64,000 nucleotides of DNA, taken from the NCBI GenBank assembly GCA_005406025.1, contig BGZK01000225.1, positions 434,001 through 498,000 on the forward strand, given 5' to 3'. The position numbers and the translations under genes are program-made. Within the stretch, counting starts at the first letter, position 1. Every line of letters starts with the position of its first letter. This DNA comes from Eumeta japonica. Its lineage: Eukaryota > Arthropoda > Insecta > Lepidoptera > Psychidae. Below the pieces are notes generated by a model that made no database searches, had not been told where the DNA came from, and was given only the letters and a program-made list of their open reading frames with translations. Shown here one piece after another: positions 46,501-57,739 of this stretch.

Positions 46501-48400
46501 TAACCTGAAACGTTCAAAAACGTTTTTTTAATTTAATTCCAGTGCACTCTGATGAGCTATTTCGTTGAAAAATATCTAATGAAAAGTAAACCGCAAAGGC
46601 TTATTTGATATAATAAAAATGAATTGTGCGAATAACATTCGTTAAAACAATGAAAATAATAACTTTCCTTTCATTTAGAACAAAATTAAATTGAATTTTA
46701 AGGCAGATATAGATTTTTTGATATCGTAAATTGTTGCAATAATCTCCAAACAATATTTAACATTGCCTCTTAATACACCATATTAATTAATAATACAACA
46801 AGACGAAAAGCGCATGCATCCAAAGATCGCCAAGTAATATTTATAAAACTTAGCTAGAGTGCGAAGGAGTGGAAAGTTAAGAGAGCTTTCATAATGCTTG
46901 ATATTGCTCCTTCTAATATTTTTTATCGTTTCTATGGCAGCATATGTAACATGATTTAACCCTAACGTTTTTATTATCAAAGCAGTAGAGATGAAAACGT
47001 CATTCGTAACTTCAGCATCGTGTTATACTTTAATAAGTAAGTAAACGCCGTACAGTTAAATCAACGAAAATTTAATTAATTACACGGTAGGTATGCTTAT
47101 TTTTAATAGCAAGAACATGCTAGTGGTGCGCGCACAAAAACACAAGCCAGAAACCCTAAAAAAGTTAACGATCGTCGTCATTCATATTAAAATAATAGTT
47201 CAGACCGTCGTGCACGATCCCAAGGTGACAGAGATGAGAATTTAATAACGGTTCCGTTCCTATGGTAGCTCACAAAAAAAGGGTTGTATCCCCTTAAGTG
47301 GTATTAAGTGACCTGTCTTTCGGATCGTATAGTTGTTTAAGGATAGGTAACCCTAGATGTTTTAATACTTCATTAAAAAAATGTAATCAATGTATAAAAC
47401 AAAAATTAAAACTGAATTTAGGATTACATATAATAAAAAAATATTTAATTTGGGTGAAAAAAATCTTGACTTACTTGTATTAAAAGATACTAACGACGTT
47501 AAACTCTCGTCGAACTTTGAAATAAAAAGATATGGAAACAGTAAGTACGAAGTAAAAAAAAATAAAAAAAAAACATCCCTTTTGTCAATACAAACGCCAA
47601 TGCATCTCTGTATAAATAGCAGATTTAAACTTTCGTATATTGTTATTTGTCTGTGGTAATTTACAACAGGCAACGCTTACTTGCCTGTTGCATAGCTTAT
47701 AATGAGAAGCATTTGCGAGAGTTTAAAAATAGAAATATTTGTCAGCAATTATTTCTGTCACTGTATTGCGTTAGATCATGAAAATCGAAAAATTTGCGTA
47801 CCATTCTACCGAAAATTTAAGGAAAATTAATTCTGTCGGCTTCAAAAAATGATTTAATGTAACAGAAACGATAAAAACATCAAAATCATTTAGAAATGTT
47901 CCCATCAATCAACTGTGAACTTAGTAACACGATCGCTTGTGATAAAATCCATTAATTAGCCCTTTTTTTTTTTAACTTTACAATTATAGCAAGTACTTTG
48001 CTATGTAAAATGGCTGTCTGATTCGGTATTGTTAAATTATAATTAGTACAAATGTAATCTTAGAAATGAGATTCCTTCCCACAAATAATGTATTGCAAAT
48101 TTTCGTGGCGACCTTTATTAGTGAGTAAATCTATTTCTTTGTTACCTATTTGTTTTGTAGAGAATTTATCCGTTTCCTTTTCTAATAATTGCAATAATAT
48201 ACTTTAGACTGTACTTTTATTATTTTTTGGATCCAAATTTTTTATGATTATTTTGAGGCAGCTATTTCAGGATTTTACTAAAGTTTTAAAAGTTTAGTCA
48301 GATTTTTAGCTTGTCTTTCGTATTATACCTATGGGCATGAAGCAACTCAACGTCTAACCTATTGTAAGCAAAACACATAAGTGTTTGTTACATACCATAT
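46501..48400. other. AT-rich noncoding stretch
   Basis: Opposite-strand frames of 89-103 codons at 47,362-47,673 overlap one another and are Lys/Ile/Phe-rich, as expected from composition. No gene is supported. Confidence 0.45.
47664..47690. repeat. 10-bp perfect inverted repeat, 7-nt loop
   Basis: CAACAGGCAA and TTGCCTGTTG flank CGCTTAC. Confidence 0.85.
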
Positions 48401-48409
48401 TATGTTGTA

Positions 48410-48438
48410 ACAAGTTGACCATATTATGGCCAACTTGT
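48410..48438. repeat. 11-bp inverted repeat with one mismatch
   Basis: ACAAGTTGACC (48,410-48,420) and GGCCAACTTGT (48,428-48,438) pair at 10 of 11 positions around ATATTAT. Confidence 0.8.
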
Positions 48439-48594
48439 CTGCAGTACAAAAGTGGGGCGACTCGACCGGTGAAATGCCACAATCTTACAGAATACGCATG
48501 TAAAGTAGCAGCTTTCAATTTTGGGTTTCGTCTAGTGTGTAAAAGTTTTGGTCCTGGATCCACTCCCCCTCCAGTACCCCTCACTCTCTTCACA

Positions 48595-48750
48595 AGTCCT
48601 CGCTCCATTGAATACTCTATTGTTACCCGAAAAGCCGGCAACACACTGGTGGCTCATCTGCGATTGTGAGTGTCCCTAGGCAGCTGTGACCATCTAGTCT
48701 CTAATGGCTCGCCTGCTCGTTTACCTCTCTAATAAGGTATAAAAAGTAAA
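48595..48750 (+). repeat. Lepidopteran-type retroposon tail
   Basis: ACTCTATTGTTACCCGAAAA then GCCGGCAACACACTGGTGGC, and later GCTCGCCTGCTCGTTTACCT, reproduce in order the segments of a tail that I recall as ubiquitous in Lepidoptera ('GGCCGGCAACGCACT...CTGCTCGTTTGCC'). The 94-96 codon frames crossing it on both strands are therefore repeat-derived. Confidence 0.7.
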
Positions 48751-49875
48751 CGATCACCCTATTACTTCAAAGCATTGATATTTTCATCAAATAATCAAAC
48801 TATGAAACCGAGATCAGAATTCAAAACTTTGATTGAGATCGAAATCAAGAGTAGTACAAGAATTAAATTGAGAGCGGGATCGGGATCACTATTGCCAGCA
48901 AAATTTACCCAAATAAAGATGAAGGGATTAAGTACACGCGTGCGAGGCCGTGGTCGGAAAGCTAATATTTTAGAAAGATCCTAACACTGTTCACTTGTTG
49001 CCGATGATGGATGCTGACCTTCTTATTCGTATTACATATTATTGACTTTCAACGAATGGAGTTATAACTTTTCTGAATTTCTTTTTTTTGTTTCATAGAA
49101 CCTTCTAGAAACAAACAAGCATGCGAGCCACCAAAAACTTAGTTTTCACCGCAGCTCATAGATGCCCGCGAACACAGAGGAAGGTGGAAATCTACGATTG
49201 ATTGAAACCAAAGTGTTCGTCTCGTTCCGAATTCAAACTGAAACAATTTGTACGACGGGAATGCAACAAACGAGCTTAAATAGAAGAATATAATAATATT
49301 GATGTTCGATTAGAGTTCCTGATGCATAAAAAAATGAATGAATAACCACCATTTTTTAATTTGCTGCAAATGAAGTAAACATAAAATTACAAATACTGCG
49401 GAACCTCATTCCGCTTAACTTATCCACACACGTCCATTTACTGTACCCCACAAAGCGCCGCGTATGCGACACATTTCGGGTATGGGGCAATCACCTGTCG
49501 CAAGAGAATGGGGTCATTAATTTCAAACCTATGGTTAAAGTCTCTTCAGAAACAGCTTTCAAGTAATTTATGGAGTGTATCAGACAACACGTCGGCGGTG
49601 ACAATTTAATATGATTTCATATGGCATATTTAAGTTCTTTACATTTAATGAGTTACTTTAAAATTAATTTCTTTCAATGGAATACGTAAAAAGTTTTCAC
49701 TACAAAATTGGCTTTTTGCTCCTATACCGACACATTTTTGGCTAATAGAAAAATCGTATAATACATTTACTTTTTATTTTAAACAATTTAGGGACTTTTT
49801 ATTTGAATGGTATTTATTATTCAACAAAAACTAAAATCTAGTAATATACCAATTTTTGAAGACAAGCGGCACTAG
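48751..49875. other. Noncoding stretch of mixed composition
   Basis: A purine-rich tract at about 48,830-48,890 with 'GATCGGGATC' words mirrors the pyrimidine tract at 15.7 kb. No gene recognised. Confidence 0.35.
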
Positions 49876-49879
49876 TGTG

Positions 49880-49990
49880 TGCAATGTAGTATAAAATGCA
49901 GTAGATACAACGCACGCTTTTATAAATACTGGAGCCGCGAGTTCGAGTCCTAAGCTTGTACATGCCGAGTGATTTATAAAGTTACGTGTA
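49880..49990 (+). mobile_element. SINE-like fragment with B box
   Basis: GAGTTCGAGTCCTAA (about 49,938-49,952) contains a consensus RNA polymerase III B box (GTTCGAGTCC). The A box is not convincing, so this may be a truncated tRNA-derived SINE. No cloverleaf can be drawn. Confidence 0.35.
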
Positions 49991-51100
49991 ATTTGGAAAG
50001 TTAACCACCATTTCTTTTTTAAGGATTTTTCTAAACAGCACTCCAGTCAAACTTACGTCACCTTCTCGAAAATCGCAGTATAACTCTTTTATTCCTCAAA
50101 ATAAAAAAATCAACACGAGATAAACCAGTTTTCATCGACGGAGGATGGATTGGCGGTTTTTGAAATGGCTGATGAGGTGTTTAATATATTTAATATTTAA
50201 TGTAAAATGTGTTTTGACTGTTGGCTAGACTGTCTAGCTAGCTAGAGTTTTAGACAACCATAAAAATATGAAATCTTGTATTGACACCAATGGAAAGTTC
50301 TTTGAAAAGAATAATTATAGAAAAATAACTTTTTTTGTAGTATTGCAAAATTTTCCGAGTTCCCAAAATAGTGCGTTTTAGGTTAAGTTCAGCCAAATTC
50401 TTTATTAAAAATGAAACTGTACCCATCGGTTTGTTTGAAAATACATTCATCAATATATTTATATATATTATGAAATCTTCAGAGTACTAAAATTTATATC
50501 TAGGTATAATTCGGTAGGTATGTCATAAAATTGATTCTGTTGTAAAACTGTTTTGAGGTTTTATCTATTTATTTATTTTATTGTTTATAGTTCCTAAAAC
50601 CAAGAGATAATATTTACTTTGATGAAAATACATAAAATTTTTGATTACTTTCATCTGTGAGTCATAGCAGACGCTGTATAAGATATTTGTCATTTCTTTT
50701 CATATACAAAAAAAATTATTTTGTCATTGCAGTAGTATCTCGTGTTTTTGTAAAATCTGATTAATTCTCTTATTAGAACTAGGCATTTTTTTTTCTATGG
50801 GTAAATAACTAAGGCATTGAACATTCAATCGCTTTCAAATATAATTTGACAAACAATTACCAGTTAGACAATAAAATCGAATCAGTTTCTTAAGATAGTC
50901 CATTATTTTAGAATAAAAAAAAGTCTGAAAAAAGGCTTGTCCCTGCAGCCAATCCCTAAAACTTTTCATTATGATATTTACCTACCGATGTGCCTCTGAG
51001 CTCCTTGCTTAAAATATCGATTTTAGTGGTTTCTCCAGTTCTCCGAGCTCAAAAATATAATTTTAATACGTTTTGAACTCATCGATTTCAAATGTATATA
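49991..51100. other. AT-rich noncoding stretch
   Basis: No gene or recognised element. Confidence 0.5.
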
Positions 51101-51175
51101 TATTTAACGCTTTTTTTTTTTTGAACTATATCTTTCGAACGCGTTGTTGGATTTTGATCTCCTTTGTGATATATG

Positions 51176-51244
51176 ACGTAGTTTTCTAAGCAGAAAAAGA
51201 TGAGCGAGTAATTCGCTCATTTTTTTCTGCTTATAAAATTACGT
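51176..51244. repeat. 32-bp near-perfect inverted repeat, 5-nt loop
   Basis: The inner arms AAGCAGAAAAAGATGAGCGA (51,188-51,207) and 51,213-51,232 pair at 19 of 20 positions around GTAAT. The pairing extends outward to ACGTA..TTTT / AAAA..TACGT, giving 32-bp arms with about three mismatches. The left arm matches the tandem-unit consensus (GACGTxGTTTTxxxAAG). The right arm is extra sequence not found in the other units. Confidence 0.9.
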
Positions 51245-51251
51245 GGATTTA

Positions 51252-51284
51252 ATGGATTGGTGACTATAACAGTCACTAATCCAT
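51252..51284. repeat. 14-bp inverted repeat, 5-nt loop
   Basis: ATGGATTGGTGACT (51,252-51,265) and AGTCACTAATCCAT (51,271-51,284) pair at 13 of 14 positions. It lies 7 bp after the larger hairpin in the same tandem unit. Confidence 0.88.
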
Positions 51285-51898
51285 CAAAAATTTCAAGTTT
51301 AAAAAAAAACTTTTATTTAATTAATTTTCCTATAACGATATCTCTAGAATGAACCGATCCATTTTGATTCATTTTAAAATGGTCGATCCTGTTTTTTAAG
51401 GAAAATCGCTGAATCAATTTGGATATTTATCTGTGAAGCTGTTAAATGATTATTTTAAGAAAACACTAAAAAAAATTTTTCTCCAACAACATTTCTTGAA
51501 AAAAATCAACCGATTCGGATGCAATTAGCAATGAACGACGTTGTTTTTCAAGGAAATCCACTGCACATATTTTGGAATTTATCATTAGCATAGTTTAAAA
51601 AAAATTGTAAGGAATCACTTTCTGAAAAATTTTCTCCAACAATATCTCTTAAAGGGATCATCCGGTTTTTATGCAGTTTACGGCAGCCGATGCAACTGTT
51701 TGGAGTAAATAGCTTATTAGATTTTGGTATCGATTGGTAGGGTAGTCTAAAATTTATTAAAAGAAAAGACATTTTTCTGAAGACGTTATTTTTAAGATTC
51801 CTCAAAATCTATCGGGCTAAATCGGTTCAACGTTTTAGGAAGTCTAAGTGGAGTGAATCCCTTTGGAATGTCGCAAACTGCGTTACGATCGGTTAATC

Positions 51899-52115
51899 CA
51901 GTGACGAGCAGAGTACGGCCCGCGGGCCAACTCCGGCCCGCGAAAGTATTTAATCCAGCCCGCCGAGGGTCCATCAACATGGATAGTATATGGTCCGTTA
52001 CAATTACGTTTTGACGGTAGAGAACAAAAATTGATGCATTTTCTCTATAATTCTGGCCCTCCTGTAGAATTTCTTAAACTATGTGGCCTGCCATTAAAAA
52101 ATTTGCCCACCACTG
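51899..52115. mobile_element. Non-autonomous hAT element
   Basis: It begins CAGTGACGAGCAGAGTACGG followed by CCCGCGGGCC (51,899) and ends with the reverse complement of CAGTGGTGGGCAAATTTTTA (to 52,115). Differences between the ends are mainly transitions. The flanking octamers GGTTAATC (51,891-51,898) and GATTAATC (52,116-52,123) agree at 7 of 8 positions, the 8-bp target duplication of hAT transposons. The 217-bp length and the 'GGCCCGCGGGCC' interior are typical of Charlie-like non-autonomous copies. It sits in older repeat-derived DNA. Confidence 0.85.
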
Positions 52116-52149
52116 GATTAATCCGTTCAAAAGTTTGAGAAGTTTATAC

Positions 52150-52205
52150 CCACAAACATCCACGCACGCACGCAAACGTATACGCACGCACAGAGAGAAA
52201 CACAG
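52150..52205. repeat. (CACG)n-like microsatellite
   Basis: ACATCCACGCACGCACGCAA followed by CGTATACGCACGCACAGAGA, a short tetranucleotide-type repeat of a kind often found at repeat tails. Confidence 0.7.
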
Positions 52206-52350
52206 TAATTACCCGAAAAATGGTCGAAAGGTAAATCTTTGTTTGATGGATTTAAGTATAACTAAAATTTGCATTTAAAAAATAAAATGATCACAATATG
52301 ACGGTGCCAACAACGGAGATAATGCGAAAAAATCTAGGTTATATTATAAA

Positions 52351-52872
52351 CAAAGACCGGATTATATGCAACATAAAAAACTTGTTATATGCATACAAAT
52401 ATGCATGAAAGATGCTTGAAATATGCACGAAAATTGGTATGGTTAGAAAATTTTTCTCACCAAAAGTTGGTGAGAAAAGTAAATATTCATTTTTTTTTAT
52501 TTCAAAAGCAGCATACAATTAGTAAATTATTTTTTGATAGGCGATAATAGGTACAGTAACATTAATTAGTATTTGAAATTGAAATCATAAAAATGTTATT
52601 TTACACTGTAATTTTTGCAGTTTCATTTGTGAAGCGCCACTTATTACATTATAAAACTGTAATTTATACATTTTTCTTTTTTTCGTGTATATTTTGTGAC
52701 CGTTATTAAATTTGGTCCCATTTCGGAATGCAGGGTGAGTGAAAAATATTGCAAGTGTACCGATAATATGCATCATAACTAGATCTTAGGTAAAATATGC
52801 TATTACCGCTGAGAATGGCTAAAATAAGCAAATGCCTATGCGCATATGCAAATGCATATAATCCGGTCTTTG
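52351..52872. mobile_element. hAT-like element with 20-bp perfect terminal repeats
   Basis: CAAAGACCGGATTATATGCA (52,351-52,370) is repeated exactly in reverse complement at 52,853-52,872. The octamers just outside, ATTATAAA (52,343-52,350) and ATTATAAG (52,873-52,880), agree at 7 of 8 positions, which fits the 8-bp duplication of hAT elements. Many subterminal ATATGCA/TGCATAT words lie within about 100 bp of both ends and could be transposase binding sites. The 522-bp interior has no transposase. A 63-codon minus frame inside is unassigned. Confidence 0.88.
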
Positions 52873-52880
52873 ATTATAAG

Positions 52881-54555
52881 AGAATACTAGTAGCTTGTCC
52901 CTGTCCTGTTCAATCATTTTTTCAACTCTAAAACCGTATTGGAGCAGCGGATAAGACTTACAATTAAGACAATGAATCTGAAATAAAAATTCGCGATTGG
53001 GGGGGAGGTATGTTTCAGGAGTGAGGTGACTAAAATTTGACACAACAAAAATCATTATCTTCTTTTTTAAATTCGCTAGAATTCTATTGTAATATACTCG
53101 TGTAAACAACAGTGCTAGATAGTTTTGCAAATTCATTCCTTGAACATCAAATCAAAACGCACTAAACGTCATGGAGGGGATTGAAATTTGAATATAAAAT
53201 ATTTGAATTTAAAGCACTTTTTAAGACTCGAGTTTTTGTGAAAAATGGTCTATTAACTTAAGATAAATAGATTCTAAACATGGATGGCGCAACGCATAAG
53301 TTATCAATTGCCTCAATTTTTATACAAACATAAATCTTTTCTCCTGGAATGTGTTCCATCGGTGAGAATTTAAATGTAAGAGAAAGTGAATCCTATCGGA
53401 TAGGTACTTACCTACGTATGTTTTTAGAAATACATATTTTTAAAAAAGGCTTATTTTCGCCGAAAGATTTGCGAAATGAAAATAATTTTTTTAAAAATAC
53501 TAAAACATTAGACAAATATTCAGAAAATTTGAGACTAAAATAGATATTTTTTTTACTGTAATTTTATATTGATTTTCATTTTAAAATAAACTAGAGATAT
53601 TTACTATATTAAAAAAATATATCAATATTTATTTAAAACTTCCACAGTCTAATGATGACAACTGTTTACCTATCATTAAATTAATGGTAGCATGTTATCT
53701 AATGTATCAGTCATTTTTTATTACCCAAATCGACTTTGTAGCCTATAACATTGTCAATATTTAGCTATAAAAGATACAAATTAGTAATCACTTTCAACAG
53801 CTTTAATGAAGTGTTGATATAATCAAAATAAAAAACTTTAGCATTTGAATGTAATAAAAAATAAATGTCAGTATTCTTAAATATTTATTTTTATCACAAG
53901 AAATAAATTAATTACGACCCTGTCGAATTCTCATAACTATGTATTTAATAATTTTTTATACAAGTCGGTATATAAGTAAGTATGTTTTATAGCAAAAAAT
54001 ATTAAAATAAGAAATAAAGCGTTATGCGTTTCAAAGACAATGCATTTGTGGATAAAGAGCTTAGATGGTAAGCAGATAAATCTTTTTCTACCTGTTAAAG
54101 TCCCTGTATTGTTTAGCGATGGAGATTTTACCCGAAACACAAGCAGTGAATGCGGACATTCACGGAAAAATTCTCAGTATACAAAATCATCTACATTCCA
54201 TAAGTATAATTGTTTCCTGCAATTATGCCCGCGTGGCCTCAAAGACGTGGCCTCTTTCTTCTCATTATATCAAAGCCGCAATTATGTACTAGACGTACCT
54301 ACAGTCGTCCTAAACGCGCGTTCGTATTACGATCATTCCACAAAGCCCCGACAAAAGGAGCACGACAAACGAATAAGCTTTGTTATCGAAATTGGAAATG
54401 GGAATATATCTTTTATAGCTATCTAAGGAGTGCGGCTTTGAGGGTGTATTTTTTTTTTTACCCGGCGTCGCGTATACAAAAAACACCCCAGCGCATATGA
54501 AACATTACCCTACAATACGTCCAATAGAACTGTACCGTACACATCTGCGCTCTCC
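52881..54555. other. Mostly AT-rich noncoding stretch
   Basis: Includes overlapping plus-strand frames of 128 (54,040-54,426) and 96 (54,210-54,500) codons just before the GC-rich island at 54.56 kb. Neither shows a domain, signal peptide or membrane segment I recognise, and neither is called as a gene. Confidence 0.35.
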
Positions 54556-54559
54556 TTTT

Positions 54560-54905
54560 TATTTTTTTTTTCTTGGCCGGACAGAGATAGCGTACGTCGC
54601 GTGACGGTCCGGCGTGCTAAAGTGTGAGAGGGATGGGAATAGAGAAAAGTTGCGGCGGATAAAGAAAGCTCAGGTACAGATAAGGGTGTGGAGGCAAGAA
54701 AAAAAAGGGATATTGTGGGGTGGCGTCGCGGCGGTCGGGTAGGGGGGGATGGGGGCGAACCGGTGAGTCCCGCCGCCGCCGTCAGATGGGGTGGCTCGTA
54801 TTTTTTCTTATTGAATTCCGGCGTAGAGTTTCGGCATAATGATGATGGATTGTACGGTACCGTAGTAGATAAGTTTCGCTAAATTTCCGCGGAGCGATGT
54901 GTAAC
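54560..54905 (+). promoter_or_regulatory. GC-rich island with strong splice-donor-like site
   Basis: A CpG- and G-rich island (GGCGTCGCGGCGGTCGGGTA at 54,722-54,741; CCGCCGCCGCCGTCAG at about 54,770) in A+T-rich surroundings. It contains ACCGGTGAGTCC with a consensus donor GTGAGT at 54,763-54,768. The layout would suit a promoter with a noncoding first exon on the plus strand. The 64-codon frame across it (54,688-54,882) is Gly/Arg-rich from composition. No TATA box or downstream exon is evident. Confidence 0.3.
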
Positions 54906-56140
54906 GCGGTTCGAAGTTTTTAAATTAGGTACGTAACATTTAGGGGGTTGCCAAACGAGGGGGGACGTGTCAATTTCTTTTGAGGGATGGCATTTTTTTT
55001 TTATAAATTCCATATTGATATTATATTCTTGTACTAAATACAGCGTTTCAATATTTTACAAATCAAACTAGAATAGAGTTTTTCATGGAATGCACTCTGA
55101 TTGGAATTAATTTAATGCAATATTCCACTATAAACTTATAAGTTTAAATATATTATTATAGTAGAACTATTAATTCACGAATACGTTTGTAATGTATAAC
55201 TATAAAATGTAACAAAAAACTGTTATTAAAATTAGAAGACTTGGAAAATAACGATTAACACAATTAATTCTTTTATGTATAAAATTAAATGTTTAATTAA
55301 TATTTGGTTGGAGTTTCACAAACTAGTCTTCGCCCGTAGTACTCTTGAATTTTCATTTTTGCCAAACGAAATGAGCCATTTCAAAAAATATCTACTTGTC
55401 GTTGACTGGCAAAAATAACTGGCAAAAATATTCTTGCCAACTGTGCTCGGTTACAGTTAAAATAATATTCATCAAAAATGAATAATTGTAAGATAGTTTT
55501 AAATAGAGTGCTGTAGGTTTTTCTGAATGTTCATAATATATCGCAAACACGTAAATTTGTTGAATTTATTTATAACCGAGACAGTTACTTAGACATTATA
55601 ATACCTTACCAAGGATTTATTCCTTGGCTTAAGAATACATTCAAACACTACTCTATAGTATTACATCAAGTAAATATTGACCAAAAAATATTTTAACAAG
55701 GGTTAACTTCATAAAATATAAGCATCGCTATTTCTAACCTAGGATTGGTTTTATACACTCCAAATTTTCTGTATAAGACATCACGAAATACAATTTTATT
55801 TCGTGTTGGTATAGCAAGCACACTTTTAATCTTGGGACCACATTCATCGATCAGCTCACACGTGAAAATATTCATTGAATGCATATACACAGAAAAAAGT
55901 CATGATCTGCTTGTGTTGTATTTTTGTTACTCACTCTATAATTTTTGGTTTGTATTTAGTTTTAACATTCTGTAATTGTTAGTATCACAGTCGGTTGTGA
56001 ATGTTTCCTGTGGGTGCACAGCTAAAATAATTTATTTCCTAAAAAAACGATGTCTTCATAGAAGTGTGTGAAACGATTTATAGTTTCATCGCCCTCCTCA
56101 ATTCTACATATACTAGAAAACTAAATGCTATAGGAACTCT
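54906..56140. other. AT-rich noncoding stretch
   Basis: A small palindrome CCAAGGA/TCCTTGG lies at about 55,610-55,628. Opposite-strand frames at 55.7-55.97 kb overlap each other and are unassigned. Confidence 0.4.
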
Positions 56141-56149
56141 CCAACTTTT

Positions 56150-56400
56150 CACAGGCTTAAAGCTGTACTGCAGTCCTGGTTCTCCGCTCGGGACCGATCG
56201 GAGTGTGATCTGATGATGGCCATGGGGAGAGTGAACGGAGTAGGTACAAAATCTCTAAGGACTCTCAATTGATCCATTGTCTTGAACCAAGTCAGGTATA
56301 TTCTTTCTATATTGCTCTTTTCATAAAAATCGATATTTTGTAGATTGAATGCCATAGTTTTTGTACCAAAATTCAATATGGACGGAGTCTATTGATAGGC
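56150..56400 (+). repeat. Third copy of the 'GATCGGAGTGTGATCTG' repeat
   Basis: CCGATCGGAGTGTGATCTGA followed by TGATGGCC (56,194-56,221) matches the two copies at 46.2-46.45 kb. Similarity continues on both sides (GGTTCTCCGCTCGGGA before; GGGAGAGTGAACGGAG after). Three copies in 10 kb define a dispersed family. The minus frame over this copy (56,149-56,376) reads FTLPMAIIRSHSDRSRAENQ, but the 46.4 kb copy is not open in the same way. Confidence 0.65.
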
Positions 56401-57470
56401 TATTTCCATCGGATTCGGTTTTAGGTGACGTCAGAATGTAACGAAAATTTCTAAGTCTTGACAGATAACAGAGAATGCCGTAGTTGAGTGTGTTTGAATG
56501 GAGTTCGATTTCAATATTATGATCGCAAATATGAGATCAAACCGGGCGTGTATTTTGTTGCGATTCGTCTGAATAGCTAACTGTAATTTGGCAAAATTTT
56601 GTAATTCATATCTATGGTTCATAAATGACGATAATTACTTAGGCATGTCTAATTCACAGTCCCGTACAGGTTATTGGATAGATATATGTAATACCTATAG
56701 TTTTCACGGTTAAGCAAGCGCCGGTCTATGCATTGGGCACCGACATTTTTCATTAGGCTAGGATCGCATCGGGCGGACAGACGGACGGTCGGATTATTGG
56801 ATCGGACGGAGGCTTCGATACGGACTTTTTTATATACACTTTTTTCCTTTTGCCACGTCTGAGAGAAGCTTTCCACTTATTTATTGCTTATGCGAAACAA
56901 AAATTACGCATCAGCAGAAGTTAATTTGTATTATTAAAATGAGGCTAAAAAGAGGGAGTATGAGGGTAAATAGATTTCGTAAAAAAAAATAATTTAAAAT
57001 ATATTTATATTGGAGTCGATTACATTATATAATGTATTAGGGGCGAACACTTTAAAATTTGGACCACTGATAGCGAATTTTGATAGATAGAAAAGATATT
57101 GTTTTAATTACCTACCAATACAGTAATTGACAACGGTTTCGTCAAATATTTAAGCATTATCATCATTTCTTACGGCAAGTTCAAATTATTTCGTACTATT
57201 CATTTTCTGGTAACAATATCAACTACTTTGTTTTTATTTGAACGATATTTTCTTTATTCTTAATAAAACAGGTGTGTGTCTAGTAATATACATTCATCAT
57301 TGATAATCTTGTATTGAAATCAGTGATGTATTTTTTGAGAGATAATTATTTTCCTATTTTCCCTAATGTAAAAGTAAAATGACAATGTATATTTTATTGT
57401 TAATTCGCAATCCCTTATAACAGAGTAATGAGAATTTAAAATGTCTATCCTATTTCTAATCTAGCTACAA
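56401..57470. other. AT-rich noncoding stretch
   Basis: A patch rich in CGGAC words (about 56,765-56,825: GGACGGTCGGATTATTGGAT, then CGGACGGAG) may be a degenerate simple repeat. No gene is recognised. Confidence 0.4.
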
Positions 57471-57477
57471 AATTATA

Positions 57478-57581
57478 AAAAACAAATTTAAATGAAATTT
57501 TAATAATAACTGAATATTGTTTATTTGTGAAAAACAAATTTAAACGAAATTTTAATAATAATCGAGCATTATTTATTTGTG
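57478..57581. repeat. Two-copy 52-bp tandem duplication
   Basis: Two adjacent units, each starting AAAAACAAATTTAAA and ending TTATTTGTG (57,478-57,529 and 57,530-57,581), with a handful of differences. Confidence 0.9.
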
Positions 57582-57739
57582 ATAGAAAATAATGACATTC
57601 CTTATTTATTACTCTGACAATTACCTTTAACAATTTAGAATATATTTTTAATATATTTTTAGTATATATCTAGCAGCGAGTATGAAAAAAAAAATAATAA
57701 AAATGAACAGTCCTCTTTAAAAAATTATTTACATCCGTG

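Larger units (their letters stand above)
51120..51880 (+). repeat. Tandem array, about 152-bp period, five units
   Basis: Each unit opens with a variant of 'ctccAACAATATCTCTT': GAACTATATCTTTCG (51,123), CCTATAACGATATCTCT (51,329), CTCCAACAACATTTCTT (51,481), CTCCAACAATATCTCTT (51,634) and GAAGACGTTATTTTT (51,778). The spacings are about 206-210, 152, 153 and 143 bp. Downstream in each unit comes an 'ACCGATTCGGATGCA'-type segment and an 'AAGGAAATCC'-type segment. The first unit is about 58 bp longer because it carries the hairpins listed separately. Confidence 0.75.

Noticed and set aside
47362..47673. 103- and 89-codon frames on opposite strands
   Set aside because: They overlap each other almost completely and reflect base composition.
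54040..54426. 128-codon plus-strand open frame
   Set aside because: Overlaps another open frame, lacks any recognisable motif and has ordinary A+T-driven composition. One frame of this length can occur by chance in 64 kb.
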